From Cyanoderma ruficeps (Eukaryota; Chordata; Aves; Passeriformes; Timaliidae): 64,000 nt of DNA. The DNA lies in NCBI GenBank assembly GCA_008694505.1, contig VZDJ01000782.1, positions 34,961,872 through 35,025,871 of the forward strand, written 5' to 3'. This document shows, piece by piece, positions 26,215 to 39,699 of this stretch. Every line of letters begins with the position of its first letter. Within the stretch, counting starts at the first letter, position 1. The notes beneath the pieces are model-generated. The model was not told the DNA's origin. It did not search any database and saw nothing but the letters and a program-made list of their open reading frames with translations. Both the position numbers and the translations under genes were made by a program.

Positions 26215-27868
26215 CACTGCTAGTTGTCTGGGGACAGACTGATGGGCTTTTTATTTAATGGTTTACGGTGTGCTCTGTAGCAGCTCTGCCTCATCAGAGT
26301 TTGACAGCGGAGTGTCAGACGTTTCACTGGCACTCTGTAGTTCTGCTAATCTCAGCAGGATTCGTGGGGGTATTAGTGCGGTAAGTGGTTTATTAGAAGA
26401 GATAATTAGCACAAAGCAGATGAGGATTTAATAAATAAGGAGACTTGGTCTGCCTCACTGAAACCTAGTTACGTGACATGAAAAGTCCCCTTGTTGAGCC
26501 TTCTTACCTCTCAGCTCTCCAGTGCTTAATGTTGATGTGTCCCCATCAGCACATACTCAGGATGGGCAAATCCTGTTGAGGAGTGGCCATTTCTGATGAG
26601 ACCTACCTGGATGATATGGTGATATAAACAAAAGCACTTCAAAAAGCAGTACACACACAGAAGCTCCAGTGGGAGCTGGGAGGCAGCTAGAACAGATGCA
26701 GGCAGCAGGGCAGTGAGCTGGGGAGCGAGGAGGCACTGGGGAAAAGCAAAGCTCAGCTGGTCTGTCAAAAGACTCCAGCTGCAGTTCTTGGCTGCAGGCA
26801 GAGAAAGCTTTTTGTTCTATAATCCACCAGGAAATTGAGCTTTTTTCAGGTGGGAATTTAGACTTGTAGGTGAAAGGAGAAAATAAAACCTATGCATAGC
26901 ATGAAAAATGTCAGAGTCCTTGGCTACATTTAAAGAAATAACGTTGTTTGCTCACTTCAGGCTTATCTACAGATTTGCAAACAAAACTACTTCAAATGAA
27001 TAGATTTTCATCAAAGCGAGTAATATTTTTAGACCTTTTCCACGTTATTAAATATGCAAGAAAATGTTAGTCCAGTGCTGCTCACATGGGAGTCAGTGAA
27101 TGAGTGGTTCTGATTGCAGTGGGAAATCTATTGTTGTCCTTTTGCCTCCCAATACCCATAGCCTTTCCTTGAACTGCATGTGATTTCCCTCCCACCTTCC
27201 CTGGTCTGCTCAAACTCCTGGAAATTATGTCAGTGTTTATCCAGAAAGGGAACTTTTATTCAAGCGCTGTAGGATTACTGTTATATGTGTAGCATTAAAA
27301 CTAATCTAGGAAACTATTGTGTGGAGTAGGTTAGCGTGAAGTCATGACACATATCTCTTTGCTTACTGGAGGTCGATGTTACCAGGCACTGAGTAAAATA
27401 CATCTTCACAGCTTGTTATTCTAGCCATACATTACAAATCTGTATTGCATTAATTTCCCGCAATAGCAAATCACTATAAATCTCTAGGGAAGATATCAAG
27501 GAAGCTGTACTTTCAAAATCACATTTTTGAAAGTAAATATAATTTGTTGCAGAAAATGATTTTGCTGCAGAAATGTTGCCAAAAACGTTTCAGGAACAGC
27601 ACTGCTTTTCTCATTACTCAATATACAAAATAATCTGGGAATTTTTATGGTACCATTAAGATATCTTCTCATATTAATATTGCCATTTATTAAACTCAGA
27701 CCTCCACGTGAGGATTTGAAGTCAGGTACACTTCCAGTAGAGAGGAAACAATCCTGCAGCACACTCTCCCTCCCTGTATTTCCAGTACTATTGCTACCTA
27801 TAGTTTACCTTGTAACTATGGAGCGAACTTATGATAGCATTAGTGGCCGCAGTTTGCAGACCATCCTT

Positions 27869-28505
27869 CACAGAATCACAGAGTGGGTCAGGTTGGAAGG
27901 GCCCACAGTGGTCAGCTGGTTCAGCCTCCCTGCTCAAGCAGGGTTATCCTAGATCACATTGCACAGCATTGCATCCAGATGGTTCTTGGGTATCTCCAGT
28001 GAGGGAGACTCCATAGGCTCTCTCAGCAACCTGTTCTGGTGTGTGATCACCTGCACAGTGAAGAATTTCTTCCTCGTATTCAGGTGAAACTTCCTGTGCA
28101 TCAGTTTTTGCTCATTGCCTCTTGTCCTGTTGCTTGGCACTACTGAGAAGAGTCTGGATCCGACCTCTTGACACCCTTCCTTTAGATACTGAAAGACAGT
28201 AATGAGGCCCCATCTCAGTCATCTCTTCCCAAGGCTCAACAGGCCCATCTTCATCAGCCTGTCCTCATAAAAGAGGTGCTCCAGTCCCTCAATCATATTT
28301 GCCACCCTCACCTGGACCCACTCCCAGAGCTCCATGTGTCTCATGTACTGAGGAGCCCAGAACTGGACACAGCACTCCAGATGTGGCCTCACCAGGGCTG
28401 AGCAGAGGGGCAGGATCACCTCCCTCAATCTGCTGGCATTGCTCTTCCTAATGCACCCAGGACACCATTGGCCTTCTTGGCCACAAAGGCACACTTGTGC
28501 TCTGT
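27869..28505 (-). mobile_element. CR1 LINE fragment, antisense, with ORF2 end
   Basis: This copy of about 640 bp begins cacagaatcacagagtgggt on the + strand. On the - strand at 28219-28460 it gives a long open stretch matching the C-terminal end of CR1 ORF2, with residues [19 protein letters not shown] and GLEHLFYEDRL. It is 5'-truncated and lacks the catalytic domain, so it cannot move by itself. It is the best preserved CR1 piece in the window. Confidence 0.93.
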
Positions 28506-31500
28506 TACCCATTACAAAATCCAGTGCATTTGGACAGGTTAGTCAATTCTTCTAAGCATTTGTTGTCTTTCATGGCAGTATTCTTGACAAGTATTGCTAT
28601 TACAAAGTTCTTTTCTGAAATAAAAAAGGTGGGAGATTTCCTGTTATCTACACTCTAAGATATTGCATGCGTGGCATGAAGGGATTGAGATAAATTGATG
28701 GCTATCAGTGATTATGTTTGCTGGCTACACACAAGATGGGGGCTCTTAGAAGTATCCATATATCCACATAATTGCCAAAACTTTTTTTCTAGTTATATAT
28801 TTTCACTGGACAGGACATGATGCATATAATGTAGGTCTTGCCCTGCTGTTGTTGTGCTGTTGACATGGCATGCCTCTTAGTGCAGGTTTGCTTAGGTTCA
28901 ATGTGGTCAGAATCAATAAAGCAAAAGATCATCCCATAAAAATATTCTCTTCAGTGGTGCACTTCTAGTTTGTTCTGTGCTGAGGTCTTGAGAAATGGCT
29001 TGGGAAGCAGATAATGACTAATTTGGACACTTTCAGCTGGGGAGTTGCTTAGAAAGCGGTTAATTTCTCAGGTTTTATCCTTTCCAGCAAGAGCCAGTAA
29101 CTGATGGTATGAGTCTATCTAAATATGATTTCTGAGATCTTGGGCCTGAAGTGTTGATATTCTTTATTCAGTCATCCTTCCTGATGTGGAAATTATACCT
29201 GCACTCAGTATTTGTGTATGTGTGTGTGTCTGTGTCAAGTGTGAAGTGTAGGCAGTCTTTTGTATCAACATGGTGCCATACATGACCCACTGGTACCTTT
29301 TCACTTTTAGTAGAATCACATCGGTTTAGTGACTCAAAGTAACTAATGGCATATTCACTGTTAGTCCAGAAAAATAGATAAGACAATCCCTGCACAGTAG
29401 GACGGCAATATACTTCCGAAGGGCTTGACCCGTTATCTTTCTGATGTAGCTTTTGTATCATAACAAAAATCACCAGTCTGGAACAGAGCAGTTTGACGGA
29501 ATGACTCAGCAGAGTCACAAAATGACAGATGCTAGAAGTAAAAAATAAACAAACTGAGCCAGGTCATTGCTGTCAAAGCAGGATCCTTCACCTGTTGTTC
29601 CTGCTGTTTGTGCAGTCAGTGGTAGGTTGGGGGCCATCTTTTTGTTGACGTGACATTAAAATTTAATATGGCTTTGTTTATTTTCTAAGGTTGCACATTG
29701 CATCTTAGGATACAACTACAGCAGCAGCCATGTTCTTCGCTTGATGTTTCCAAGCTGGTGATCCCAGCCAGTCCTGTGAACCAGCATACTCTGTCCCTCT
29801 GCTTCAGATCCCCTTGCAGCATCGCTTCCCTTCCCAGCTGTTGGGCTTCCCTTGGCTCTCAGTGTTTGCAACCAAGCCGTCCCCTTCTCTGTTTGTATGG
29901 AGCCAGGCATCCCAAACAAAATCCTCAGTCCATGTGGCTTAATTCTCCCCAGACTTGGTGCAGCCTGCAGAGTTGGGAGTTATGTGCCGTGGTCTCCAGG
30001 CAGTTCATTCAGCCTGAACTGCAGCTTCTGTTTACTCTGTAAAAGGAATGGCTGTTGCATATGAGCTTTAATCCTGGCTGGAGCTGTCTGTGAGTCAAAG
30101 CTTTGCTCAAAGGCAGCTATGTCTTCCAGAAAAGCAGGTAAAACACATTGCAGTATTCTGTCTGATCTGCCTGTAAACAGAGCTGATGACATGTCGCTGG
30201 AAATGATTGTTCAATTACCCAACAACAGTGCAGAAAAGCGGATTGCATATTCTGAGTGGTTTTAGGTGGAAGTATAGCTAGAACATGCTGAGGAGTGTGG
30301 TTAAGTTCCCTCTTCGCTTTTAGATCAGAGACCATATATCTCAAACAGACCCCTGAACTTCTACCAGGCCACTGACTGGCACTGCCAGTAATTTCAGCTG
30401 TAGATAGGACAGAAGGAGGAGTCTATCCAGTTTGCCCCACTTGATACTCATAATTAAACATTAATTTGCTCAGGAACTTGAATCTGGGGCTACATCTATA
30501 TTCATAAATTGAGCAGCATCTGAGAACGTTCCTGGGCACTGGGACTCCATCCTCTGTCCTGCTGAACTGTAATGCTGAGGGTAATTGTATGGATGCTGGC
30601 TGTTCTCTGCCAATTGGCTTCAGTGCCACGGGTGGCCTAGGGCATATTTGATTTCCTAGCAGCAGTGCAGCCCACTAGCCCCACTTCTTGCCTTCCTGGA
30701 AGAATTCTCTTTTATTTGTTCAGTAGCTAGTTTGACCCAATATAGAGATACTGAACTGAGCGGAAAAGGGGGACTTGAGCATTGTCTACCTGGAAATCAG
30801 GGCAGGGATTTGAATCAAGAATTCCCCTGTTTTCTGACAGAGGGTACAAGTAACCAAACTCCATGTGTTTGCTGAGGCAGTCTGGTCTCATACTACAGCG
30901 ATTCAACCTTTTTACAGTGACCTTTGATTGTATGAGTCAGAGGTACAGGAAAGATAATGACCCTCCAGCCTGGTGAGATGTGCCCTTGGGAGAGGAACTC
31001 CTGGGCAGTTGTCCCTGCTTTGATACATGTTCAATAATACATAGAAGATGAGAGCAGACAGAGCATGTAAGTCAATGTTGAGGTGGTGAGCAATGAGGCT
31101 TTGGCTTCACATTGTGGCAGAAGGATGAGGGAATTGCAACTTGGGAGCTTGTGTTCTGCTTGACTGCTTTTATACCACAACCTCTGAAAAGGAGATTTGC
31201 AACATTACTGATCTAACCCAACTTTCTTTACAGCTTTTCAGAAAAACAGTGTTTAAAAAAAGAAGTGTAAAGGTTGGCTTACATGTAAGTCTACGAGTCC
31301 AAGGTAGAAATGATTGCGGTGGGGGATGCTTTTTTTTGTGAAAAACAGGAGAAAAAAGAAATGTGATTTGATCCAAATTGGAGAGGGTTTGACTGCTGTA
31401 TTGCAAAATATTATTTGTTTCACTGTGCTTAGGTAAATAATGTAATAGCAGCCTATAACTCTCCCTTAGAAAGCTGTCTCACAGGCAGCAGCTAATGAGA

Positions 31501-33582
31501 AAAATCCAGTGGGTTCTGCCTTTTTATGCCCAAAATAGGCTCACATGTTGACTTTCAGCAGAATCATCAAGAATTTACTTTGGAGCCAAAATACAAAAAG
31601 TTTCTAATAGTTCTCAGCTGGTTTGCATGATTTCTCTAATAATGAAACATTCATAAAAATGTACAGTGAGATTTTTCTCAAATCAGAAGCTATAGCTGTA
31701 TAATTTTGTAGTTCATTACAAAAAAAAAATACATTTTTCTTCCCTTCAGAGAAGCTAACTATTGACCAGCATTCACAACAGGGAGAAGGGAAACCTTTGC
31801 TTCCTGATTTTAGAAAAAAATCAAGAATTCAGTGTTTAGAAAACGAGGGTTCACCAGTGCTGCCCTGGAAGAGTAGTGCTGTGACTGAGCAATGCAGTGG
31901 GAAATGGCCTGACTTGCCTCTGTGGAGTTCTGTCTCTCCTGGATAAAGTCTTTGGAAGTCTGCTTCCAACATAAGGCACTTAGCATCTGTAAATGGAGAG
32001 CAGAACATCTATCAAACATGGAAAGATCAAAAACTGTGACTCCCTGTGGAGTGACTGTTGGGAGGGAAACAGCTGAATAATGTTGAACATATTCAGATCT
32101 CTGACTTCACCTAATGCACACTGTGAAGGCTGTGTTTGTAGTCAGATGCTGATTCATTGTTATGGATGCGGAAAATCTTTGTGCTTCTGCCTTTAAAGAC
32201 ACTGCTCTATTAGTTGTTTGAGATGCAACACGGGTTGCTTCTGCCTTCTCTCACACAAATATAAGCAGAAATGTTAATCTGAAGTGTGATTTTGTATTGC
32301 TGAAAAGGCAGGCCTGGTTGTAGAATGTCTTGGGAGGTGGCTTGATGCGTGGTACACTGAAATAACTTAAGAGCTGACAAGGACATTTTAAAAATCAACT
32401 TTAGGGGGAAAAAAAATCATGATTCCAAAACCTCAGTGATAATTTGTCTCTTTGTGGATACCAAGACTGGACATACTCATGCTCAGGAGTCAGGAACCAC
32501 TGTGGTTTTGAGGACAAAATCACTGAAACAGTTGAACTCTTCACTTTGAAAGACTCTCCATCCGAGTGTCTAAAACAGCCTTTAAACTTCAGCTCATCTG
32601 CTTCTAACGGTCTGGGTACTTAAAAACTTCCATTATAGCCTTTCCTCCCTGCTCATCCTTGTTAGCTTAGCAGGGTCAAGGCAGGAGCAATGCAATGCTC
32701 CCAGAAGAGGCATCTGGCAGATCCCATGGTGCAGGCAGCACAGAGAGAGATTTTGTGCTACATGAAGAATCAAACTACTCCTTCTTCCCAAGGGGATTTC
32801 CTCAAATCTCGGTTGTTCTCATGTTACTAGGAGGACCTCTTTCTGCATTAGCAGGTGGTGATGGATAAAAAATGCAGGTGTTATTTCCTTGAACAGTTCT
32901 TGGTGGGTGTACATTTATCCTAATAATAGGTGCAATTATTTTTAAAGTGTTCAGTAGCTGTTATGTGGTACAAGTGCTTGACGTGTGGTGTGGCTTTTCT
33001 TACGGTGGTTCTGTCCTAGCTCTAAAAACATGTTGTTGCTTCTAAACAAATCAAACTCCATTTAATTAACAAAGTGCCTTCCACAGTTATTTCTGTGATG
33101 AGTAGGTTATTGTCTCAGCAGCATCAAACTCAGTGGGAAAAATATCTTAGAAGTGTTAATTTGTTCTCTGGAAATAGCAGGATTGGGGATGAACAGACAG
33201 CATCAAAACAGAATAAAACCTCACATACATGGTTGCTGGTTTATAGAAATTACCTTTCATCTTTCAAAGAGAGAAGTCTTCCACTGGGAGATGGAATGTA
33301 CAAAACAGCTTGACAAGACAGCCTGTAAATGCATGCCTCTAACATAAGCATGGCTAATATTTTCTATTATTGCTATGTAACACCCTCTGGGCCGCAATCA
33401 GTTCCATTTAAATATGATTAATATGAAAGTAATAATGTTCCAAACTTCGTTCTTTTACATACTGTCAGAGGAAAGACTGTTGATTTGTTTTTAAAATAAT
33501 CTGGTACCAAAATAAAATGAAAGTCTAATTCCTGTGAGACTACTACTGCTCTTCTTAATTCTTCACTGTCTGAATTTTTCAG

Positions 33583-33821
33583 GGTTTTGAAGGTATTCCT
33601 GTCCCGAACGGCTCAGCGTATTCCGTATATGACAGGTGGGAGAGTGATGAGGATGCTGTCTGTTATTCTTCTGGTAGTCTTTTGGTTTCTCATTGGCTGG
33701 ACTTCTGCAATAACCCAAAATTTGGAGAGAAATATTCCACTCATTGGTCAAGGGCAAACATCTGACCATCTGATCTTCAATATGTGCCTCATAGACCGCT
33801 GGGATTACATGATGGCTGTTG
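33583..33821 (+). CDS. GPR158: GPR158 coding exon 7 (ICL2, TM4, ECL2)
   Basis: The exon supplies one base to finish Arg, then 79 codons beginning VLKVFLSRTAQRIPYMTGG, then one base of the next codon. It encodes the end of TM3, intracellular loop 2, and TM4 (a hydrophobic run LSVILLVVFWFLIGW). The rest of the exon is extracellular loop 2, with the NMCLIDRWDY segment. The Cys at 33785-33787 is the expected disulfide partner of the Cys in exon 6. In GPR158 the cytoplasmic loops contribute to contact with the RGS7-Gbeta5 complex. Acceptor tttttcag and donor G|GTATGT are canonical. Open sequence continues past the donor for about ten codons; this is intronic. Confidence 0.97.
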
Positions 33822-36800
33822 GTATGTTAATTTTTTATCTTATCTTCCATTTTTAAAATAAAAGTTGGTTGCCTTTTAATTCTTCTTCTTTAAGAATATC
33901 TTAAAGTTTTGTCAGACTGTCTAATATGTGAGAACTATGGCAGTAAAATATCACCATATATGTTTTTTTAAATGGACTCATAACTAAACCAAAATATGAT
34001 GACACTTCTATGACTTTCAAAGGTTTGTAACTTGGATTGTAGTAACAAAGTGATGGGTGCTCAAGACATTTCATCTTTGAAGGGAGAAGGAAGAAGTAGC
34101 TCTTCTGCTATTGAAGCTCTTCAATGGTTCTACTACTGAAGAGAGAAATTGTGACTAGTTTAATGAAGGCTTTTTGATTTTGCACCACAAAACTGGGCAG
34201 AGTTCTTGTGTGAGGAGGGAAAGAACTTTCAACACCCCTCATTCATAACCTTACAGAAATTGGTATCAAAGTACAGGGAATAGGAAATGAACATCAAATG
34301 TGCCAACTTGATGTATTTGTTAGATGTGCTTTCAGTGCATGGAATAGGCAGGAGCTAAAAATGACACCCTGCAGAAGTCATATAAAGCAGAGAAAGGTTT
34401 AGTTTTTGTTTCCTTAACTCTGTAAGAAACAGTAGGTTCTCTATGCCAGGGTTCAGCTGAACAGTGTAATGTGCTTTCTCCCATGCAGTGCTTCCACCTA
34501 GAGCCGGTGTTTCTTGTACAGCCCAGGCTGGCCACCCACTCTCTCACCTGCTTCAGTGTTTTGAAGTCTGAAATAAATTCCTACTTTTCTGCCCTTTCCC
34601 TGCTTCTCCCATGGACATCCCACTGACAGAGCTCTGCCACTGAGGATTAGGGAGAGGTAATGGTGGCTTTTCCATGTGAGAGTGCAGAGGAGATGGACAG
34701 AAGTGTTTTCCCTGAGACTGGCATACAGAAAGTCAGTGTATAACAAAACAGTGCTGCCAACTTCACTGAGGAGCTTCCATGGCTCCGAGGTGCCCCTGTG
34801 CTCTGCTTTTCTCTCCTTTCTGTAAGATCTCAGAGGCAGTCAGGCTCAGGGGTACCCCATCTGCCAATATGCTCACTGGTAAACCACCCAGAGAAGAGTG
34901 GAAGGAAGCATGTTCTGAAATGCATCTCAATTTTGGTCTTTTTGGAGGGTGTACTTTGCAGTAATGGAATAGTAGTATTGCCAGAGATGATGTAAAATTA
35001 ACAAAAAAGAATTAAATGTGAAACACTTGATGATGTCATCTGCACTAACCCATTTTGGATCAAAATGTTGGTGCATTTGACAGTGTAGTTTTATTAATAT
35101 TTTGATAGTGGTGTTTTTTGCACAATGGCAACCAATGTTTTTAGTCTCTAGTTTTTATAATTCTGGTGGTGTAGTGATTAACAATTCAGATCTTAATACC
35201 CAATTATGATCAATTGCATCTCTTGGCAAGAAATTACATAAGTTGCTGTCTGTTTAGTTTTGGAAAAAGTAAGGAATTTTTTTTTTAAGGTATGTTTACA
35301 TTTAGAAGTTTTTAATCTTTTTTAAAATACACTCAGGCGTAGTAGAAACAAAGTGAGCTCTCGAGCCTGGAAAATTGGACAGAATTTCTTTTGTTCAGTC
35401 ATTTTGTCTTCTTACCCATACTGCCTCATAAACAGAATTATGCAACTCTTCAGTGAACTATGCAGTCATATTAGTGGTACCAGGAGATGTGCACCTACAA
35501 GACTGTAGTGACATGTGTGGTCCATATATATATTCATATGTGTGTATATGCGACTTCAAGATTTTTATTGCTAATAGCAGCCTGAAAAGCTTACAGTCAA
35601 TAGGAACTAGTCCCAAAATTAGATACTTCATCTCCGAAATGTGTCAGAAATAATGTCCTTAACACAGAACTCCTTTTATTCCTATGGCACCATCCTTGCA
35701 AAATATAGTATGTAATAAATTAAATGATAGATTTTGCTATTTGATTTCATATGCAATGGATGGTAATTTATTAAAGACTTGTTATTTCGTTTAGTCAGGC
35801 ACAGTATTTTATATAAACTTAGTGAGTGTTTTGTGATATGTTCTGTGACTTGTAGCCCTTGCTGGAATACTTCCCTATTTCACTCGGCTGTCAACACTTC
35901 ACTGAAACGCGGACAGGGAATTTTCAAGGTCACAGATTAGTGAAGTGAGAATTAACAAGGCTCTGCTTGAAAGTCATAATGAGATGAATCCTTTATGCTA
36001 CCAGAGATTATTGGAATTGGGATTTATGAAACATTTTCCATACTAATCATGCTACTTAGACTCTATCTCCAGAGACTTTTATTGCAGTGAATGTTTTATA
36101 TTTACATTTCCATTAAGTTTAAGAGGATGGTCTCTGTGAGAGATGTAGGGACTTATACACAATGGTTATCACCATTTCTAGCATTGCCTCTGTACTCGGT
36201 GATATGGTGATGAGAAAAACTAGCATTCAGTAAATCTTATTTTATCTACATAATGTAATTAAGTTACCGTGTATTTTCCTTCATCTTTGTGAGTTAATGT
36301 GTATTGTCCTTAGGGTTGGATACTTGTGGGTAGCTTATTTGTTACTTGACTTATTCTTTTATTTCCTTTGTGTTAGTTTCTGCATCCCTTTCAAGGTCGG
36401 GGCATCTGTCTCATTGAAAAGCCATGGCATGGTTGACAGTCTTGAGATTGCAGAGAAAGACCTGAGGCCTTGAAAATACTCTCCTACAAAGCCTTTTTCT
36501 TGTTGCCTGAATATATTCTATACCTCTACCTGTCACCATCAGATTTTGACTTAGAAAACAACTCCAAGTGATAAACTTCTGGTACCTAAGGGCTTGCAGT
36601 ATCGCAAATCAAACTATTATTCTTCATCCTGAGGGGAAAACATTCTATAAGTGTAACAGATATTAGCACAGGATTTAGAAGAGCTTCCCAGAAACTGGAA
36701 AAAGAGACAATATAATAAGTTTAATGAACAAGCCCTAGGGAGGAGACAAAGGCAAGCAGAGAGATAAACATGCATGCGCAAGCACAAACAAAAAGCAGAG

Positions 36801-39675
36801 GTGAAATCTTGACAGGTGGATGTTCCTGACTTCAACAGGGCCAGTCTCACCCCGAATGGATAAGGAAGGTTTTTAAAAGTCCCCCATGCATTCTGTGTGT
36901 TTTTCAGTTTTTATTTAGATGAGAACTGAATGATAGGTATTTACTAAGCACGGGAAGATGTTTTTCCCCTGCACTTGTTTGACTTCTGACTGGCAGGAGC
37001 AGTGCTGCTCCATTGCACTGAGCTGCTGCCATGGCCCACACATCCATAGGTCATGCTTTGGGTCTTGGGCATCAGGAGCGTTTCAAATATGAAACTTCCT
37101 CATAATTACTGCATGCTCTCAGCCAGAAAAAGGAACAAAGTGAGTATTTTTGGACTGTTCCCAGAAGAACTTCCTCCCACTGTTCATTTGTCGATATTTA
37201 ACATACATTATCCTTGCATCTAAGGAGGGCATGAGGTGCCAGGACAGGCTCTGACAAATTGGGAATCAAGTCTGCCTGTACAGTTTTGAGCTAGGGCATT
37301 GTAATACATCCTTATGAGGCCCTTTTATTAAATTTTCTACAGGCCCTCTGCTGCATTCAGTGAATGAGTGATTGTTATTTCTTTTTGTTATCTCCATTTG
37401 ATGTGGCCCTATGCCATATTTGGGGTGTGTTGTTCAGAGCATGCAATGATTAAAGAACTGTTTGTTTCCAAATGGGCATTTTTAAACATGTTCTCTTTAG
37501 CATCAATGCACAAAGATTAAAGCCAAAATTACCCATCTTCGGGGTCTGTCTTGAGACATCGAGGGACTGGTTTTTCAGAGTGCTGTTTATAGCCTCCTCT
37601 GTGGAAAGCACAACCAAGAGATGCTTAGAATTCAGAAATGGTGTGGATCTGGCTTCATTTCTCACATTAGATACTCAAAAAATATATCATGTAAAAATAG
37701 CGATCACTTGTGAAAAGCTTATTCTAAGTGATAAGGCCAGGGCTGTATAAAACGTTTGCAGCAGAAATAGGAAGAGAATAGTGTTTTACAAACTGCCTTC
37801 AGCTCTGTCTCTTTTCTGCTTGTAAACCACTCCTCCTGCCACCCTGTGCACCTCTTCAGCAGTCCTTCCACAGTCCACATCACCAGCACTGGGCACAGTT
37901 TTATGTCACTTATCTCTGGGATAAGGCAAATCTGGAACAATGTGAGGGACAGCACCAGAGATGGGGAGTGCTGCTGGAACCCCCAGGTTGAGCTGTTTGA
38001 GTTGCATTACCCCCTGCAGTAATATTGCTTTTTCTTGTTACCTGTTATGTGATAAGTAAAATCCCATACCCCTTACTTAGGCATGATTTTTACAAAAAAT
38101 TTCTGCTCAGGAAACCATGTTTGTGTTTCCTGGGCCATGTGTTTATGTATTGGTGAATGCCTTATTTAGTTGCTTCTGCATGTCCCCTGTGGTTTGGGAG
38201 AGGCTGGAAGGTGCTCTGACTTCCTCTTGTCTTTGCACCACTCTTCTTGGAGTCCACTACTGGTACTGCTCCAAATCTTTCCAGCACTTTAAGTACTTTG
38301 GATGCCATTGGCATTTGCTTGCATCCTCTTTAAGATGTGAGAGACGAGGACCCACACTCAGCCGGTTTTCAGCTGATCCTGTTCTCCCTCTTTTATCCGC
38401 ACTCAAGAGAATGATGGGGCACATGGAGATGAGAAGAGTGTCCAGCTGACTTTAATAACAGTGAGCTGTGGAAGTCATGAGGCAGGACAGCACATCTGTC
38501 TAGAGGAATTGAGAAAATGCTTCAGTACAAGGGTTAAAAGAAGTACAGAAATGAGACAAACTCCTAGAGACCTGAGACTGGCATGTGTTTAGGGCAATGA
38601 GACCCTAGGCCTGTTGCACACACTCACGTCAGTGGATATGTCTCCACTGCCAGCAAAAACCAACTCTCGGGCACCCTGAAGCCATGGGACCCACAGACCA
38701 TCACTTGTATCACTTTGAGTAGACCTGCAAGGCAGTCCTGTGACAGTGTGGTGGACGGAGTATGCTGTGCCTCCCACCAGCCCAAGGACCCTACTCTTCT
38801 TTCTCAGCCTTCACAGCCACAGGCCATGGAAGTTCCGGGAAGAAAAAGAGTCTGAATCTTCCACCATCAATTCTTTCACCATAAATAGCTCTCTTTATTG
38901 CTGTGCATAGCTAATTAAAATGATGCTGAGATATGGTGGGAGAGATGGATAAACCTTTGGTAATTTATAATTTGCTAGGAATAACTCAACACTAAAGACT
39001 TGTAATCACAGTTCATTGAAATATATGAAAATCCTTTCAGTTGAAGAAAAAAGCTTCTCCTATGACATGGTGCAACTCTCCAGGTGGGAGATTGGACACA
39101 GCGATGCAGAAAGAGATTGCGTTGGCTGGCAACACAGGAGCAATCGAGGACACAATTTTTTTCCAGTTTTAAAATGGTGCATGCTCAGCTCCAGCTGGCA
39201 CCCTGAGTGAATGAACGGATGGAAGAGCTGCACTTCCAGATCCATAGCTCACTTCATTTCAGTAAACGGGATTTAAAATGTAGTGAAGTGTGGTAGAGAA
39301 ATAGACGAGTTGTCGTAGCTGTGTTATGGATGTAAGTAGAGTGGTAATCAGTAATTAGAGTTAAAAACCTGGGGGAAAAAATGGTATAATTGTTGGAACA
39401 GTACCGTTTTACCAACAGTGTAGAGTGCAGAATACCAGTTGAACTTAGGCAAGTCACAGCTTTAATGTCACCATCCCTGGGGAGCAGTGGCCTGGTTTTG
39501 GCCTGTTGTGGTGCTTTTTAAACAAGTATAAGTGCGATCAGATATAAAGCTTCATACAGAGCCATGAAAATGGGCTTTAATCTTTCAGGGCTGTCTTCGT
39601 TTTGCCAGTAGCTTCTGGACAGCAGAATGCAAGTGAGCACAGGAATGCATGTCCTAGCTCCAGGGAGCCCACTTC

Positions 39676-39699
39676 AAGATTGCATTGAAGTGCAATCTT
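39676..39699. repeat. Short inverted repeat (9-bp arms, 6-nt loop)
   Basis: The arms aagattgca and tgcaatctt are perfectly complementary around ttgaag. No T-run or RNA-gene context accompanies it, so no function is proposed. Confidence 0.6.

Larger units (their letters stand above)
4429..33582 (+). other. GPR158: GPR158 intron 6 (29,154 bp)
   Basis: This is a long phase-2 intron with donor GTATTT and acceptor ctgaatttttcag. It contains most of the window's repeats: CR1 pieces near 5.9, 8.1, 11.2, 11.3-12.3, 16.2, 20.0, 24.9, 26.1 and 27.9 kb. It also holds an ERVL-like LTR at 8301-8645, a hexanucleotide repeat at 12324-12384, and small tandem duplications at 9625, 15270 and 25369. The remaining sequence is unique AT-rich DNA with scattered short frames of no recognisable similarity. 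I see no nested gene. Conserved enhancers cannot be excluded without alignment. Confidence 0.85.

Noticed and set aside
28219..28512. 97-codon - frame with reverse-transcriptase-type similarity as a possible host gene
   Set aside because: It is the C-terminal end of CR1 ORF2 in a 5'-truncated copy without promoter or catalytic domain.
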